From: CAZWRN01 sp964446685
GTDB lineage: Bacteria; Patescibacteriota; Microgenomatia; Daviesbacterales; UBA10151
DNA length: 64,000 nucleotides
NCBI GenBank assembly: GCA_964446685.1
Contig: CAYUPO010000001.1
Coordinates: 62,001-126,000, forward strand
Direction of reading: 5' to 3'
The notes beneath the pieces were generated by a model. The model made no database searches and was not told the DNA's origin. It worked only from the letters and a program-made list of their open reading frames with translations. The position numbers and the translations under genes were made by a program. This document shows, piece after piece, positions 9,261 to 17,208 of this stretch (its first letter is position 1; every line of letters starts with the position of its first letter).

Positions 9261-9300
9261 AACTTATCTGATACTTACTCAGCAGTATTACATTTAATAC

Positions 9301-9447
9301 ATGAGTATTAATTTCTTTAATATGAATGGATTAACAGCTTTGCTGTTTGGAATATTAATTTTGATTTTCCCAAAAATTATAAATTATCTGATTGCAATTT
9401 ACCTGATCATCACAGGCCTAATCGCCATCTTCGGTCCAATCGGATAA
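9301..9447 (+). CDS. DUF3096-like small membrane protein (48 aa)
   Basis: A 48-codon reading frame starts at ATG 9301 and ends with TAA at 9447. It encodes a hydrophobic peptide with a LLFGILILIFPKIINYLIAI core and a second LIITGLIAIFG segment. This pattern of Gly, then hydrophobic, P-K, N-Y, A-x-YL matches the tiny DUF3096 family, whose members are about 50 residues. It probably forms a two-helix membrane hairpin; the function is unknown. TACATT ends 6 nt before the ATG, again a leaderless layout. Confidence 0.75.
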   Translation: MSINFFNMNGLTALLFGILILIFPKIINYLIAIYLIITGLIAIFGPIG

Positions 9448-9469
9448 ACAGATAACCAATTATCCTATT

Positions 9470-9620
9470 TGTCATTTCGCAAGAAATAGCTTGCTCATTC
9501 TAGCTTGACCAGAATCATTTCAATAAAACGTCATTTGAAGTGTAGTGAGAAATCTTAATACTAGTCAGGAATTAACTTGGTTTTAATCTAGAGATCTCTC
9601 GCTCCTCGCTCGAGATGACA
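9470..9620. repeat. Composite palindromic element (TGTCATTTCG...CGAGATGACA ends)
   Basis: The ends TGTCATTTCG (9470-9479) and CGAGATGACA (9611-9620) are inverted copies with one mismatch. Inside, 9495-9517 is a near-copy (21 of 23 bases) of the small palindrome at 47813-47835. It occupies most of the 195-bp gap between the DUF3096 and ATP-grasp genes. It contains no gene. Confidence 0.7.
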
Positions 9621-9642
9621 CTGGGTCTATCTACTATCTAAA

Positions 9643-10947
9643 CTAATCGTCATCATCATCTTCCTGAGCTACATCTTCCATGTCTTTTGGTAAAGCTGGA
9701 TTAATCAAAAATCCTTTGAGATCTTTGCGGCCGACTATCAGAGGATATTTTAGATGACTTCTATCAACAACAGTAGCTGTTGAGACGATCTCTTTGCCGT
9801 GTAAAGTAAATTTAATTTTTACGGCTGGTCTTGAACCAACCCCACTGGCGGATTTTATCATAATCTGCCTGTCCAAAATTTCTAATCCAAGCTCTTTGAC
9901 CATTTTATGATCCAGTGAAGTCCGGTAAGCGCCAGTATCAAGTTTGGCTAAATAAATCTTAGTTTCGTCCTCTTTCATAAATGTCACCTGCTCTACAGCA
10001 TCCAAGATAATTAATGAGTTTTCCTCTTCTTCGGATTCACTAAACAAAGACCTGGCCAGCTCTATTCCTCTTTCCGCTGATGGAATTGGTAAATTTTCGA
10101 TTCTCTCAAGCCTGGTCCGCATTGAAGCCTGATTAGCTATCTGGATCTGTAATCCGGGTCGGGCATTAATTTCCAATACCAAAGGGCCTTTGTTTTTATC
10201 TATCACTATATCCACACCGGCGTATCCCAGTCCTGAAGCTTCCTGAGCACGGGAAGCCATTAGTAAGATTTTTTCCCACTCTGGTATTCTCATGCCGATG
10301 ATTGTGGCCAGCTTTTTTTGACTTTCAGGAGAGGTTGGATTTTTTATTAAAGCATGAAAAGCTTCACCATTTCGTAAATTGAGACCGACTGCAATAGCGC
10401 CCATATGAATATTGGCTTTGCCTTCAGATTGTTTAGTTGGCAGTCTTAACATCGCCATCACCGGGACTTTATTAAAAACAATCACCCGGATATCAGGCAG
10501 ACCAACATCAGTCATTTTCTTGAAAAAAGGATCAGGTCTGATCAACTCCTCAACATAAGCGATATCCGGCAGAGCTTGCAGTGAATAAACGCCATCTAAA
10601 ACGTCAAAGATATGCGATTCGATATCCGCCCGGGAATATTTTTTGCCGGAAGTTGTAATCCCTTTTCTGCCATCCCAGCTTTCAAAAGCCAGAATTCCTT
10701 CACCACCATACCCTCTGGATGGTTTGATCACAAAGCCATTTGTCGGTAAAGTCCAGTCAAAATCACGAATACTTTCCGGGGAATTAAAGGTAGTTATCAG
10801 CTGACTGGTCGGGACTTCATGCTTGATTAGCAGTTTTTTGGTCTCGATTTTATCATCCGCTCTTTTTTTAGCGCGGGCTTTGTTAAATTTACGTATATAA
10901 ATGAAATTTCGGGCGTTCATCCCGAGAGCGCTGGTACTAATTGCCAT
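9643..10947 (-). CDS. ATP-grasp ligase (ATPgrasp_ST/RimK-like) fused to retropepsin-like protease
   Basis: The 434-residue fusion has an ATP-grasp domain at about residues 20-300. Lys75 lies in the FVIKPSRGYGGEG nucleotide loop, and the metal-binding VLEINARPG carries E259 and N261. A retropepsin-like domain follows (about 315-420) with a single D337-T-G-A catalytic motif and a YPLIVGRKDL flap/hydrophobic region. An acidic tail ends in six Asp. The ATP-grasp part should ligate an amino acid or peptide; the aspartic protease could cleave the product or a partner. It overlaps the upstream 7TM gene by 11 nt, so the two are coupled. Fusion of the two enzymes is the odd feature, as related systems usually encode them separately. 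Confidence 0.8.
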   Translation of the reverse strand: MAISTSALGMNARNFIYIRKFNKARAKKRADDKIETKKLLIKHEVPTSQLITTFNSPESIRDFDWTLPTNGFVIKPSRGYGGEGILAFESWDGRKGITTSGKKYSRADIESHIFDVLDGVYSLQALPDIAYVEELIRPDPFFKKMTDVGLPDIRVIVFNKVPVMAMLRLPTKQSEGKANIHMGAIAVGLNLRNGEAFHALIKNPTSPESQKKLATIIGMRIPEWEKILLMASRAQEASGLGYAGVDIVIDKNKGPLVLEINARPGLQIQIANQASMRTRLERIENLPIPSAERGIELARSLFSESEEEENSLIILDAVEQVTFMKEDETKIYLAKLDTGAYRTSLDHKMVKELGLEILDRQIMIKSASGVGSRPAVKIKFTLHGKEIVSTATVVDRSHLKYPLIVGRKDLKGFLINPALPKDMEDVAQEDDDDD

Positions 10948-11866
10948 TGGTTTTTATTGCCTGAAAGCGGAAGTACTCGGTCAATCTGAGACCAAAATAT
11001 CTTCCGATCAGTAAGTTGAGCGGGATAAGCAGCAGGATTAATTCAGGATAAAGCAAAACTGCGTCCCGCAGCGGATTGTATTGCAAAATGGCATACCCTA
11101 AAAGTCCTATGCCAACTGTCAGAATGGTGATATTCATAGTTTCGATCAGACTTCTTTGTAACTGTAAAGACACAATTTTGTCTGATAATAAAATGAAGAC
11201 CAATATTGGGAAAATCGAGATGTACTGAACGGATAAAATACCCATCCTGGCACTAAATACGAGTGATAAAAAGACCATAATTGAGACCAAAAAGAGTGAT
11301 AAAGCCATTTTTGGCAACTGCATGATTCTGACCTGCTTTAAGATAATCCGGGATGTTAATGAAGCAATTAAAATACTAATAATTAATATCGTTCCCGCAG
11401 TTAGACCTGTGGCAATCAAAGAGACAGATAAAATAATTGGTACCAGCATCTCCATACTTGGCAAACCAATCACCAACCTGATAAAAGCGATAATACTGGC
11501 TAAAACAGGCAGTAATAAAATAAGCACTATCGTGTTGGCAGGCACTCCCACAGCTACTGCATACTGTACAGTAAAAGCCATAAAATTTATTGGATTTAGA
11601 CTGCCTTCGGGACGCTGCTGAAACAGTTTTAAGACAGCTTCTTTCTCCTGGGTCTCCTCAGGCTTTGTAATATCATCTTTTTTAAGATCAGCCAAAAGTT
11701 GAGCCAAAGAAGCCGAATCAGTCGCAATGGTGGCAGATTCACTTGCTGAAGCAGTTGCTTCAAGAGAAGGTGATGGTGAAAATCGCAACGGATTTTGTAC
11801 GGCCTCTACCGAACCTGGCAAAACAAAAAACAGGCTGAAGGCCAAAATTAATAGGGGGAGTTTCAT
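10937..11866 (-). CDS. 7TM protein of the inactive-transglutaminase/7TM family (7TM_transglut)
   Basis: The 309-residue protein has a signal-like N-terminal helix (1-22), a Ser/Ala/Thr-rich extracytoplasmic linker (about 28-100) and about seven to eight membrane helices. It ends in a LRLTEYFRFQAI segment typical of the 7TM module that accompanies ATP-grasp and retropepsin genes. The inactive transglutaminase domain normally found before the 7TM module is absent and replaced by the linker. Its stop overlaps the next start (ATGGCAATTAG), indicating translational coupling. It probably presents or anchors the peptide-ligase system at the membrane. Confidence 0.75.
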   Translation of the reverse strand: MKLPLLILAFSLFFVLPGSVEAVQNPLRFSPSPSLEATASASESATIATDSASLAQLLADLKKDDITKPEETQEKEAVLKLFQQRPEGSLNPINFMAFTVQYAVAVGVPANTIVLILLLPVLASIIAFIRLVIGLPSMEMLVPIILSVSLIATGLTAGTILIISILIASLTSRIILKQVRIMQLPKMALSLFLVSIMVFLSLVFSARMGILSVQYISIFPILVFILLSDKIVSLQLQRSLIETMNITILTVGIGLLGYAILQYNPLRDAVLLYPELILLLIPLNLLIGRYFGLRLTEYFRFQAIKTNGN

Positions 11867-11945
11867 AAAAGAATGTTAACAGATATAGCAGCTCTAGTAA
11901 ATGAGTTTTTGTAACTCTGCAGTAAGAATCAGGTGTGACTTTTTA

Positions 11946-12941
11946 TCATTTAGATTCAAAATAATTGTATACCGCTTTTGAGACATCTGCTATCCGATCT
12001 TCGGCTGCAGCGGGCGCTGGTGACTCTGACAGAACTACTATTATATATTCCCCCTTTTTGCCGTAGACAATTCCGGCATCATGAGTAAACATTCCCAGCT
12101 CCCCAGTTTTATGAGCCACAGTCACACCTTCGGGCAAGGCTGCCGGTAATTTATTATTAAGTCTCTGTTTTTTGAGCAGTTCCAGCATTTTGTCGGTATT
12201 TTCCTGATTTGCTAGCTGGCCAGAACGAAGTTTTTCATAAAATTTGAGCATATCCAGGGCTGTAGTCTTTGGGTCCCCTCCAACAGCTGAGTCTTTAAAA
12301 CCGTTTTCTGTTAGAAACTGCCTGACTGTTGAAAGCTTATTTTTTTCAGTTAAGAGCATTGCTGCGTAATTGTGTGAGATAGTGATCATTTGGGTTAAAG
12401 CCTGATTGACAGTCATGGTGATACCTCCGGAAGTTAACTCAGCATTTTCCGGGTCAATTCCAAAAGTTTGGTTTAAATCGGCTATAGTCCGACTCATCTT
12501 CTCTTCTGGATCCAGCTCCCCTGACTGAATTTTGTGAAATGACTCAGCCATTACCCAAAGTTTATAAAGTGATCCGGTTTCAAATGATTTATTTTCATTT
12601 AAATAATATTCTTCACCAGTGCTGAGGTTTTTAATAGCTACTGCATACGATCCTTTGGTTCCCTCAAGTGCTGTCGCCACTATTTTGCCAAGTGGAGAAA
12701 GCTGTACTTCAGGAGATGGCGACGGCTGTGTTGGTTCAGGGGTCATGGAGGCTGTTTGGTTAGTTCCTAAAACCTGAACTTGGATTGAATCAGGTTCTAC
12801 ATCTTTCCATAACCTGTATGCTTCAACTTTTTCCAAACTAAAATAAACTCCATAACTCATTATTCCCAGAAGAACTAAAAAAACTAATGGTGTTGCAGAT
12901 GATCTGGGTGATTGTCGCTTAAGGTGCACAGAGCGGCGCAT
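11946..12941 (-). CDS. Class A beta-lactamase-like serine hydrolase, membrane-anchored
   Basis: The 331-residue protein has an N-terminal TM (about 17-36), a Pro/Ser/Thr linker (about 64-80) and a beta-lactamase2-type domain. Catalytic motifs seen are S124-L-Y-K127, S189-H-N191 (SDN box) and K278-T-G. The omega-loop Glu of true class A beta-lactamases (ExxLN) is not visible; the region reads GGDPKTTALDM instead. Acyl-enzyme hydrolysis may therefore be slow, and a D,D-peptidase or PBP-like role is possible. The ATG lies 8 nt after TATAAT on the minus strand. Confidence 0.8.
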   Translation of the reverse strand: MRRSVHLKRQSPRSSATPLVFLVLLGIMSYGVYFSLEKVEAYRLWKDVEPDSIQVQVLGTNQTASMTPEPTQPSPSPEVQLSPLGKIVATALEGTKGSYAVAIKNLSTGEEYYLNENKSFETGSLYKLWVMAESFHKIQSGELDPEEKMSRTIADLNQTFGIDPENAELTSGGITMTVNQALTQMITISHNYAAMLLTEKNKLSTVRQFLTENGFKDSAVGGDPKTTALDMLKFYEKLRSGQLANQENTDKMLELLKKQRLNNKLPAALPEGVTVAHKTGELGMFTHDAGIVYGKKGEYIIVVLSESPAPAAAEDRIADVSKAVYNYFESK

Positions 12942-13043
12942 AACTACTTATTATATAGAAGTTAAAACAAGTTTGCCTGAGAAAAATTATTATTTAGGTA
13001 ACTATTCTGAATCAGCCTACTAAACGGAATATCCTATAGCAGC

Positions 13044-13072
13044 TTGCTTTTTGTAAAAAGATGTGTTACAAT
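13044..13072 (+). promoter_or_regulatory. Promoter TTGCTT-17-TACAAT (extended -10) far upstream of the helicase gene
   Basis: The -35 box is at 13044-13049 and the -10 box at 13067-13072, with TGT just before it (extended -10). The transcription start should be near 13079, about 205 nt before the helicase ATG. This is exceptional in a window of leaderless genes. Confidence 0.6.
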
Positions 13073-13078
13073 GACTTT

Positions 13079-13283
13079 TAGTTGATTTAGAATTTGAGCT
13101 ATACAACGAATTTTCCCTTCAAGTTCCTCCAGAAATACGGATGAATGCTACCAGGTTAGCGGGTCAGATCTCTTTGAAAGTAGCTCCAAAATAATTGCGA
13201 TTTATATCCATTTAATTTATTTCCAAGTCAATACTAATTTAACTCCTAATATATATGTTGGGAGTTAAAAACAAAGTAATTTA
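13079..13283 (+). promoter_or_regulatory. Long structured 5' leader of the DEAD-box helicase gene
   Basis: This 205-nt untranslated leader holds no open frame of note. GAGCTA (13096-13101) can pair with TAGCTC (13181-13186), enclosing a GCTA/TAGC hairpin (13147-13160). A 9-bp hairpin, TTTAACTCC (13238-13246) with GGAGTTAAA (13261-13269), lies just before the ATG and contains the only GGAG. Cold-shock-type control, as for other RNA helicase genes, is an inference. No known riboswitch class is recognised. Confidence 0.4.
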
Positions 13284-14831
13284 ATGTACAACGATAAACC
13301 AAACTATAGCTCCTCAAGACGCGGAGCATCATCATCAATCAGATCATCTTCCCAACCTTCAAGTGGTGGAGGATATTTTCGTAAACCAGGCGGAACTATG
13401 AGAACCACTAGTGGATCTTATAAAACACGTCCAGCCGGAGAAAATACGAATTCATATAAAACTCCGTCCCAATCATCAGCTAATTCATATTCAAGCAGAC
13501 CTTCAACCAATAGATCAGAAAGTACCGGTAACTCTTACTCAACCAGTCCGAGACCAAGCAGTGGATCTTCTTACCAAAACAGAGGATCAAATGCCGGATA
13601 CCAAAGATCATCTACCGGTTCATATGGCAGACCATCAAATGGATATTCACGTTCATCATCTTATGGCTCAAATAGTGGTGGCTATAATTCCAGACCAAGA
13701 TTTGCTCCCCGAAGAGGACCAAAGACTCAGCTGGGTGGAGATGTTTCCATTTTTATTAAAAAGGCCCAGGTTTCAGAAGTAGAAGAAGTTATTCCACATA
13801 AAAGCTTTGATGAATTTGATATCGCTGCTGCTTTAAAAGAAAATATTGCTCAAAAAGGTTTTACTCATCCAACACCGGTGCAGGATCAGGCAATTGAGCC
13901 AATTCTTGAAGGACGGGATTTAATTGGTTTGGCAAATACCGGAACTGGTAAAACAGGAGCTTTTTTGATACCTATTATCGACCGTATTTTTAAAGACCGT
14001 AATCACAAAGCTTTAATTATTGCTCCAACCAGAGAACTGGCAGTGCAGATCAATGATGAAATGAGATCTCTGGCAGCTGGTATGAAAATTTATTCAGCCC
14101 TAGTTATTGGCGGAGCAAATATGTACAGACAGATTCATGAAATCAGACGTAGTCCGCATGTAGTGATCGGAACCCCAGGAAGACTGAAAGATTTAGTTAA
14201 ACAAAATGTGCTTCATTTGGAAGATTTTTCTATTATAGTCCTGGATGAAGTTGATCTGATGGTTGATATTGGATTTATCGAAGATGTTAAATACTTTATC
14301 TCAATGCTACCAAAGGAAAGACAGTCACTTTTCTTCTCAGCCACAATCTCACCCAAGATCAGAACTATTTTAGAAGCTTTTGTGAAAGATGCAGTGACTG
14401 TTTCTATTAAGAAACAAGTTTCTTCCGAAAATATTGAGCAAGATATCATCAGGGTCATCAATCCGGCTAAAAAAGTGGATCAGTTGCATGAGCTGCTGAT
14501 CAAAGATGGCTTTGATAAAGTGTTAGTCTTTGGCAGAACAAAACATGGTGTTGAAAAGTTACAACAGGAGCTGACAACCAGAGGATTTAGAGTAGGTGCT
14601 ATTCATGGAAATAAATCACAGGGTCACAGACAACGAGTTTTACAAAGCTTTAAAAGAAACGAACTTCAGATATTACTTGCAACAGATGTAGCATCCAGAG
14701 GAATTGATATTGATAATGTTTCACATGTGATTAATTACGAATTACCTGAAACTTATGAAGACTATATTCACCGGATTGGAAGAACCGGACGAGCCGGAAA
14801 AACCGGATCTGCATTTACTTTCATCGGTTAA
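13284..14831 (+). CDS. DEAD-box family RNA helicase with DEVD motif II and long N-terminal low-complexity tail
   Basis: The 515-residue protein has a disordered Ser/Gly/Tyr/Arg-rich N-terminal region (about 1-150) and then two RecA domains. Motifs seen are a Q-motif region near 195, motif I ANTGTGKT (217-224), PTRELA, GTPGR, motif II DEVD (321-324) instead of DEAD, SAT, an ATDVASRGID segment and HRIGRTGRAG. It ends right after the last motif, with no C-terminal extension. The low-complexity tail at the N-terminus may drive RNA binding or condensation. ATP-dependent RNA remodelling in ribosome assembly or cold adaptation is likely. Confidence 0.92.
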   Translation: MYNDKPNYSSSRRGASSSIRSSSQPSSGGGYFRKPGGTMRTTSGSYKTRPAGENTNSYKTPSQSSANSYSSRPSTNRSESTGNSYSTSPRPSSGSSYQNRGSNAGYQRSSTGSYGRPSNGYSRSSSYGSNSGGYNSRPRFAPRRGPKTQLGGDVSIFIKKAQVSEVEEVIPHKSFDEFDIAAALKENIAQKGFTHPTPVQDQAIEPILEGRDLIGLANTGTGKTGAFLIPIIDRIFKDRNHKALIIAPTRELAVQINDEMRSLAAGMKIYSALVIGGANMYRQIHEIRRSPHVVIGTPGRLKDLVKQNVLHLEDFSIIVLDEVDLMVDIGFIEDVKYFISMLPKERQSLFFSATISPKIRTILEAFVKDAVTVSIKKQVSSENIEQDIIRVINPAKKVDQLHELLIKDGFDKVLVFGRTKHGVEKLQQELTTRGFRVGAIHGNKSQGHRQRVLQSFKRNELQILLATDVASRGIDIDNVSHVINYELPETYEDYIHRIGRTGRAGKTGSAFTFIG

Positions 14832-14889
14832 AGAAAATCCCAGGCAATCTGTCTCCGTCTGACAAATCACCCAGGATATTTTCTTTTCC

Positions 14890-15366
14890 TTACATCATCT
14901 TATGACCGAAATCTCGGGTCTTTTTTTCTCCGCGCATCATAATCAGTGAAAGGTCTATTCCCTGGGTCTTAGCCCAATTTTCTAACTCAGTTTTATGAGC
15001 TTCCATTTTTTGCCTTCGTTGTTCTGGAGTCAGATTTCTGAAATCTTCCCTTTCCGACTGTTTTTGATTCCTGAATTCTTCCAGTTTGGCAATAATTGCC
15101 TGCTTCTGAGTATCTGTTATTTTGCCATCCGCCACTAACTGACTCAATCTTTCTTCCTGAGTTTTTTTCATTTCAGTCAGATGTTCAGTATGAACCTGAT
15201 CAAATGCTGATTTTACTTTATCTTCCGGAAGTCCAAGTTTTTGCGCCAATTTTTGAACCATATTGTTGTGTGTGCCGGGAGACTGGGCAAAGGTATTGGT
15301 TGATACAAAAGCAGTAGCACCAACTATAGTTAAAACAGCGGCTCCAATAATAAATGTTTTTCTCAT
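14890..15366 (-). CDS. Secreted helical hypothetical protein (Spy/DUF2680-like layout)
   Basis: The 158-residue protein has a clear signal peptide (1-28, ending in a TFAQS-like cleavage site) followed by an all-helical, Gln/Glu/Lys-rich mature part. Repeated LTPEQRR and ITDTQKQAI motifs recall Spy/CpxP-like periplasmic chaperones and DUF2680 proteins. It may bind unfolded envelope proteins, but this is inference from composition. It has a strong Shine-Dalgarno (AAGGTGGTGA) just before ATG 15366. It lies next to a two-component system on the same strand, which may control it. Confidence 0.65.
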   Translation of the reverse strand: MRKTFIIGAAVLTIVGATAFVSTNTFAQSPGTHNNMVQKLAQKLGLPEDKVKSAFDQVHTEHLTEMKKTQEERLSQLVADGKITDTQKQAIIAKLEEFRNQKQSEREDFRNLTPEQRRQKMEAHKTELENWAKTQGIDLSLIMMRGEKKTRDFGHKMM

Positions 15367-15418
15367 TACTCACCACCTTTCAATAGAATAATAATATTAC
15401 TTAAAGCTGAGATAAAGC

Positions 15419-16483
15419 TTAAAATTGAGTGGGCTTCGGCAGATAGATAGTAAAAGTAGTGCCTTTATTTTCAGTAGATTTTACCTCAATTTTTCCTTCA
15501 TTTGAGACAATAATTTTTTTAGCAATTGAAAGCCCTAAACCAAAACCTTTGGAATTATTTTTATTCCGTGAAGTATCACTCCGGTAAAATCTATTGAATA
15601 TAAGCGGTAGCTCTTTTTTTGGAATACCAATCCCCTGGTCTGAAACAGCAATAAAAATCATTCCATCTTTTTTCCCACTATTTAAGCTGATTGTAGTATT
15701 TTTTTCAGAATACTTAATGGCGTTATCAAGTAAAATTACCAGACAATCAGTTAAAGATTTAAAATTACCCTGCAAAATCTCATTACCAGTTTTATTTTCT
15801 ATTACAATATGTTTGTCTTTGGCTAAGGGTATAACTTTCTTTAAGGCTGCAATCGTTAAATCAACAGCTTTTATACTTTCTAAAGCAGAGTGATTTTTTT
15901 GTTCATGATTTTGTGAAAGTGTTAATAACGATTCTGATAGATGCACTAAAGAATTTACTTCTTCAAGATTTGATTGCAATAATTTTTTTGAATCATTTAG
16001 TGATAAATTTTTGTCCCTTAAATTAACTTCTAGTTCTGTTTTTAAAGCGGTTAAAGGTGTTTTTAACTCATGAGAAGCATCTGAGATAAACTGATTTTGC
16101 TGTTTGACCATTTCATCAATAGGTCTTAATGTTCTTCCGGCCAGAAAATATCCAAGTGTTCCAGAAGAAAATAAAATACCCAGATTTAGTAAAAGCAGTG
16201 TTAGTCTAATTCTTCTTTTTGACTCTTCAATAAAAGATCCCTCAGCCAGTCGTCTTTCCAATTCATTTCGGATTTCATCAGGTAACTCTGTAACAAAAGG
16301 GTCTCTTAATTTATTTTCCAGTCGTCTTTGTTGCTGTTGGTCAAACCGGTTTAGCTCATTGGTTGCAATCTCATATATCCCAACTGAAAAAGCAGCACTG
16401 ATAATCAGTATCAGCATGACGTACCAGGCAGTTAACTTAACTCTCGCAATTTGAAAAACAGACGAAGGAAAACGAATATTCAT
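15419..16483 (-). CDS. Sensor histidine kinase (OmpR/PhoB-pair type)
   Basis: The 354-residue membrane kinase has TM1 (about 17-40), an extracytoplasmic loop of about 50 residues, TM2 (about 93-116), a short linker and then a HisKA domain with H138 in FISDASHELKTPL. The HATPase_c domain has an LLDNAIKYSE N-box, a DQGIGIP G1 box and GLGLSIAKK. Its start overlaps the regulator stop (TAATG), so the pair is co-translated. The sensed signal is unknown. A Spy-like secreted protein follows downstream, which would fit envelope-stress sensing. Confidence 0.93.
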   Translation of the reverse strand: MNIRFPSSVFQIARVKLTAWYVMLILIISAAFSVGIYEIATNELNRFDQQQQRRLENKLRDPFVTELPDEIRNELERRLAEGSFIEESKRRIRLTLLLLNLGILFSSGTLGYFLAGRTLRPIDEMVKQQNQFISDASHELKTPLTALKTELEVNLRDKNLSLNDSKKLLQSNLEEVNSLVHLSESLLTLSQNHEQKNHSALESIKAVDLTIAALKKVIPLAKDKHIVIENKTGNEILQGNFKSLTDCLVILLDNAIKYSEKNTTISLNSGKKDGMIFIAVSDQGIGIPKKELPLIFNRFYRSDTSRNKNNSKGFGLGLSIAKKIIVSNEGKIEVKSTENKGTTFTIYLPKPTQF

Positions 16484-17163
16484 TAGCGTTTTTCCCCAAG
16501 TTTATAACCAAAACCTCTAATTGTATGAATTAAAGGCGCCTGGTTGATAAAGGATTTATCAATTTTTTGTCTGAGATAACCAATATATACTTCAACTGTA
16601 TTAGGCAAAACATCAGCATCATAATCCCAGACATGCTGAATTATCTGATCTTTAGATAAAATTTGGTTAGGATGGCGAATCATATATTCGAGAAGTGCAA
16701 ATTCTTTTTGAGATAACTGGATAGTTCTTTGATCTCTTTTTACTTCAAATGTTTTCGTGTTTAAAGACAGATCATTTAAACTTAAGTTATCATTTAGAAC
16801 ATCTTTGGGACGGCGACTTAAAGCTCGGACCCTGGCCAAAAGTTCCTCAAAAGCAAAAGGTTTTGGCAAATAATCATCTGCCCCGGCATCAAAACCAGCT
16901 ATTTTATCTTCGAGCATGCCTTTGGCTGTTAACATCAGTATTGGAGTAAATTTTTTAGCTTCCCGTAATTTACGGCAGATCTCAAACCCATCCATTTTAG
17001 GTAACATCACATCTAAAATTAAAACATCGTAATCCTCTGTAGATGCTAAATTGTACCCATCCTCTCCGTCATGGGAGATATCCACTACAAACTTTTCCTG
17101 CTCCAACCCTTTTTTCAAAGAAGCGGCGATTTTGTACTCATCTTCCACAATTAATAATTTCAT
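16483..17163 (-). CDS. Response regulator, OmpR/PhoB family
   Basis: The 226 residues comprise a receiver domain with phospho-acceptor D51 (LILDVMLPKMDG), acidic pocket E7-D8, switch Thr in LTAK and conserved Lys in PKPF, followed by a winged-helix DNA-binding domain (about 128-222, ending in a TIRGFGYKLG motif). It is transcribed first, then the kinase, with a 1-nt overlap. TATAAT lies 6 nt before its ATG, so this operon starts with its own leaderless promoter, separate from the oxidoreductase operon upstream. Confidence 0.95.
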   Translation of the reverse strand: MKLLIVEDEYKIAASLKKGLEQEKFVVDISHDGEDGYNLASTEDYDVLILDVMLPKMDGFEICRKLREAKKFTPILMLTAKGMLEDKIAGFDAGADDYLPKPFAFEELLARVRALSRRPKDVLNDNLSLNDLSLNTKTFEVKRDQRTIQLSQKEFALLEYMIRHPNQILSKDQIIQHVWDYDADVLPNTVEVYIGYLRQKIDKSFINQAPLIHTIRGFGYKLGEKR

Positions 17164-17208
17164 GAAGTTATTATACTCTTATTTACTGAGTAATTCCTGA
17201 GGATAGGT

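Noticed and set aside
13411..13782. Open frame overlapping the helicase N-terminus
   Set aside because: It is an out-of-frame shadow of the low-complexity Ser/Gly-rich coding sequence, without its own start signals.
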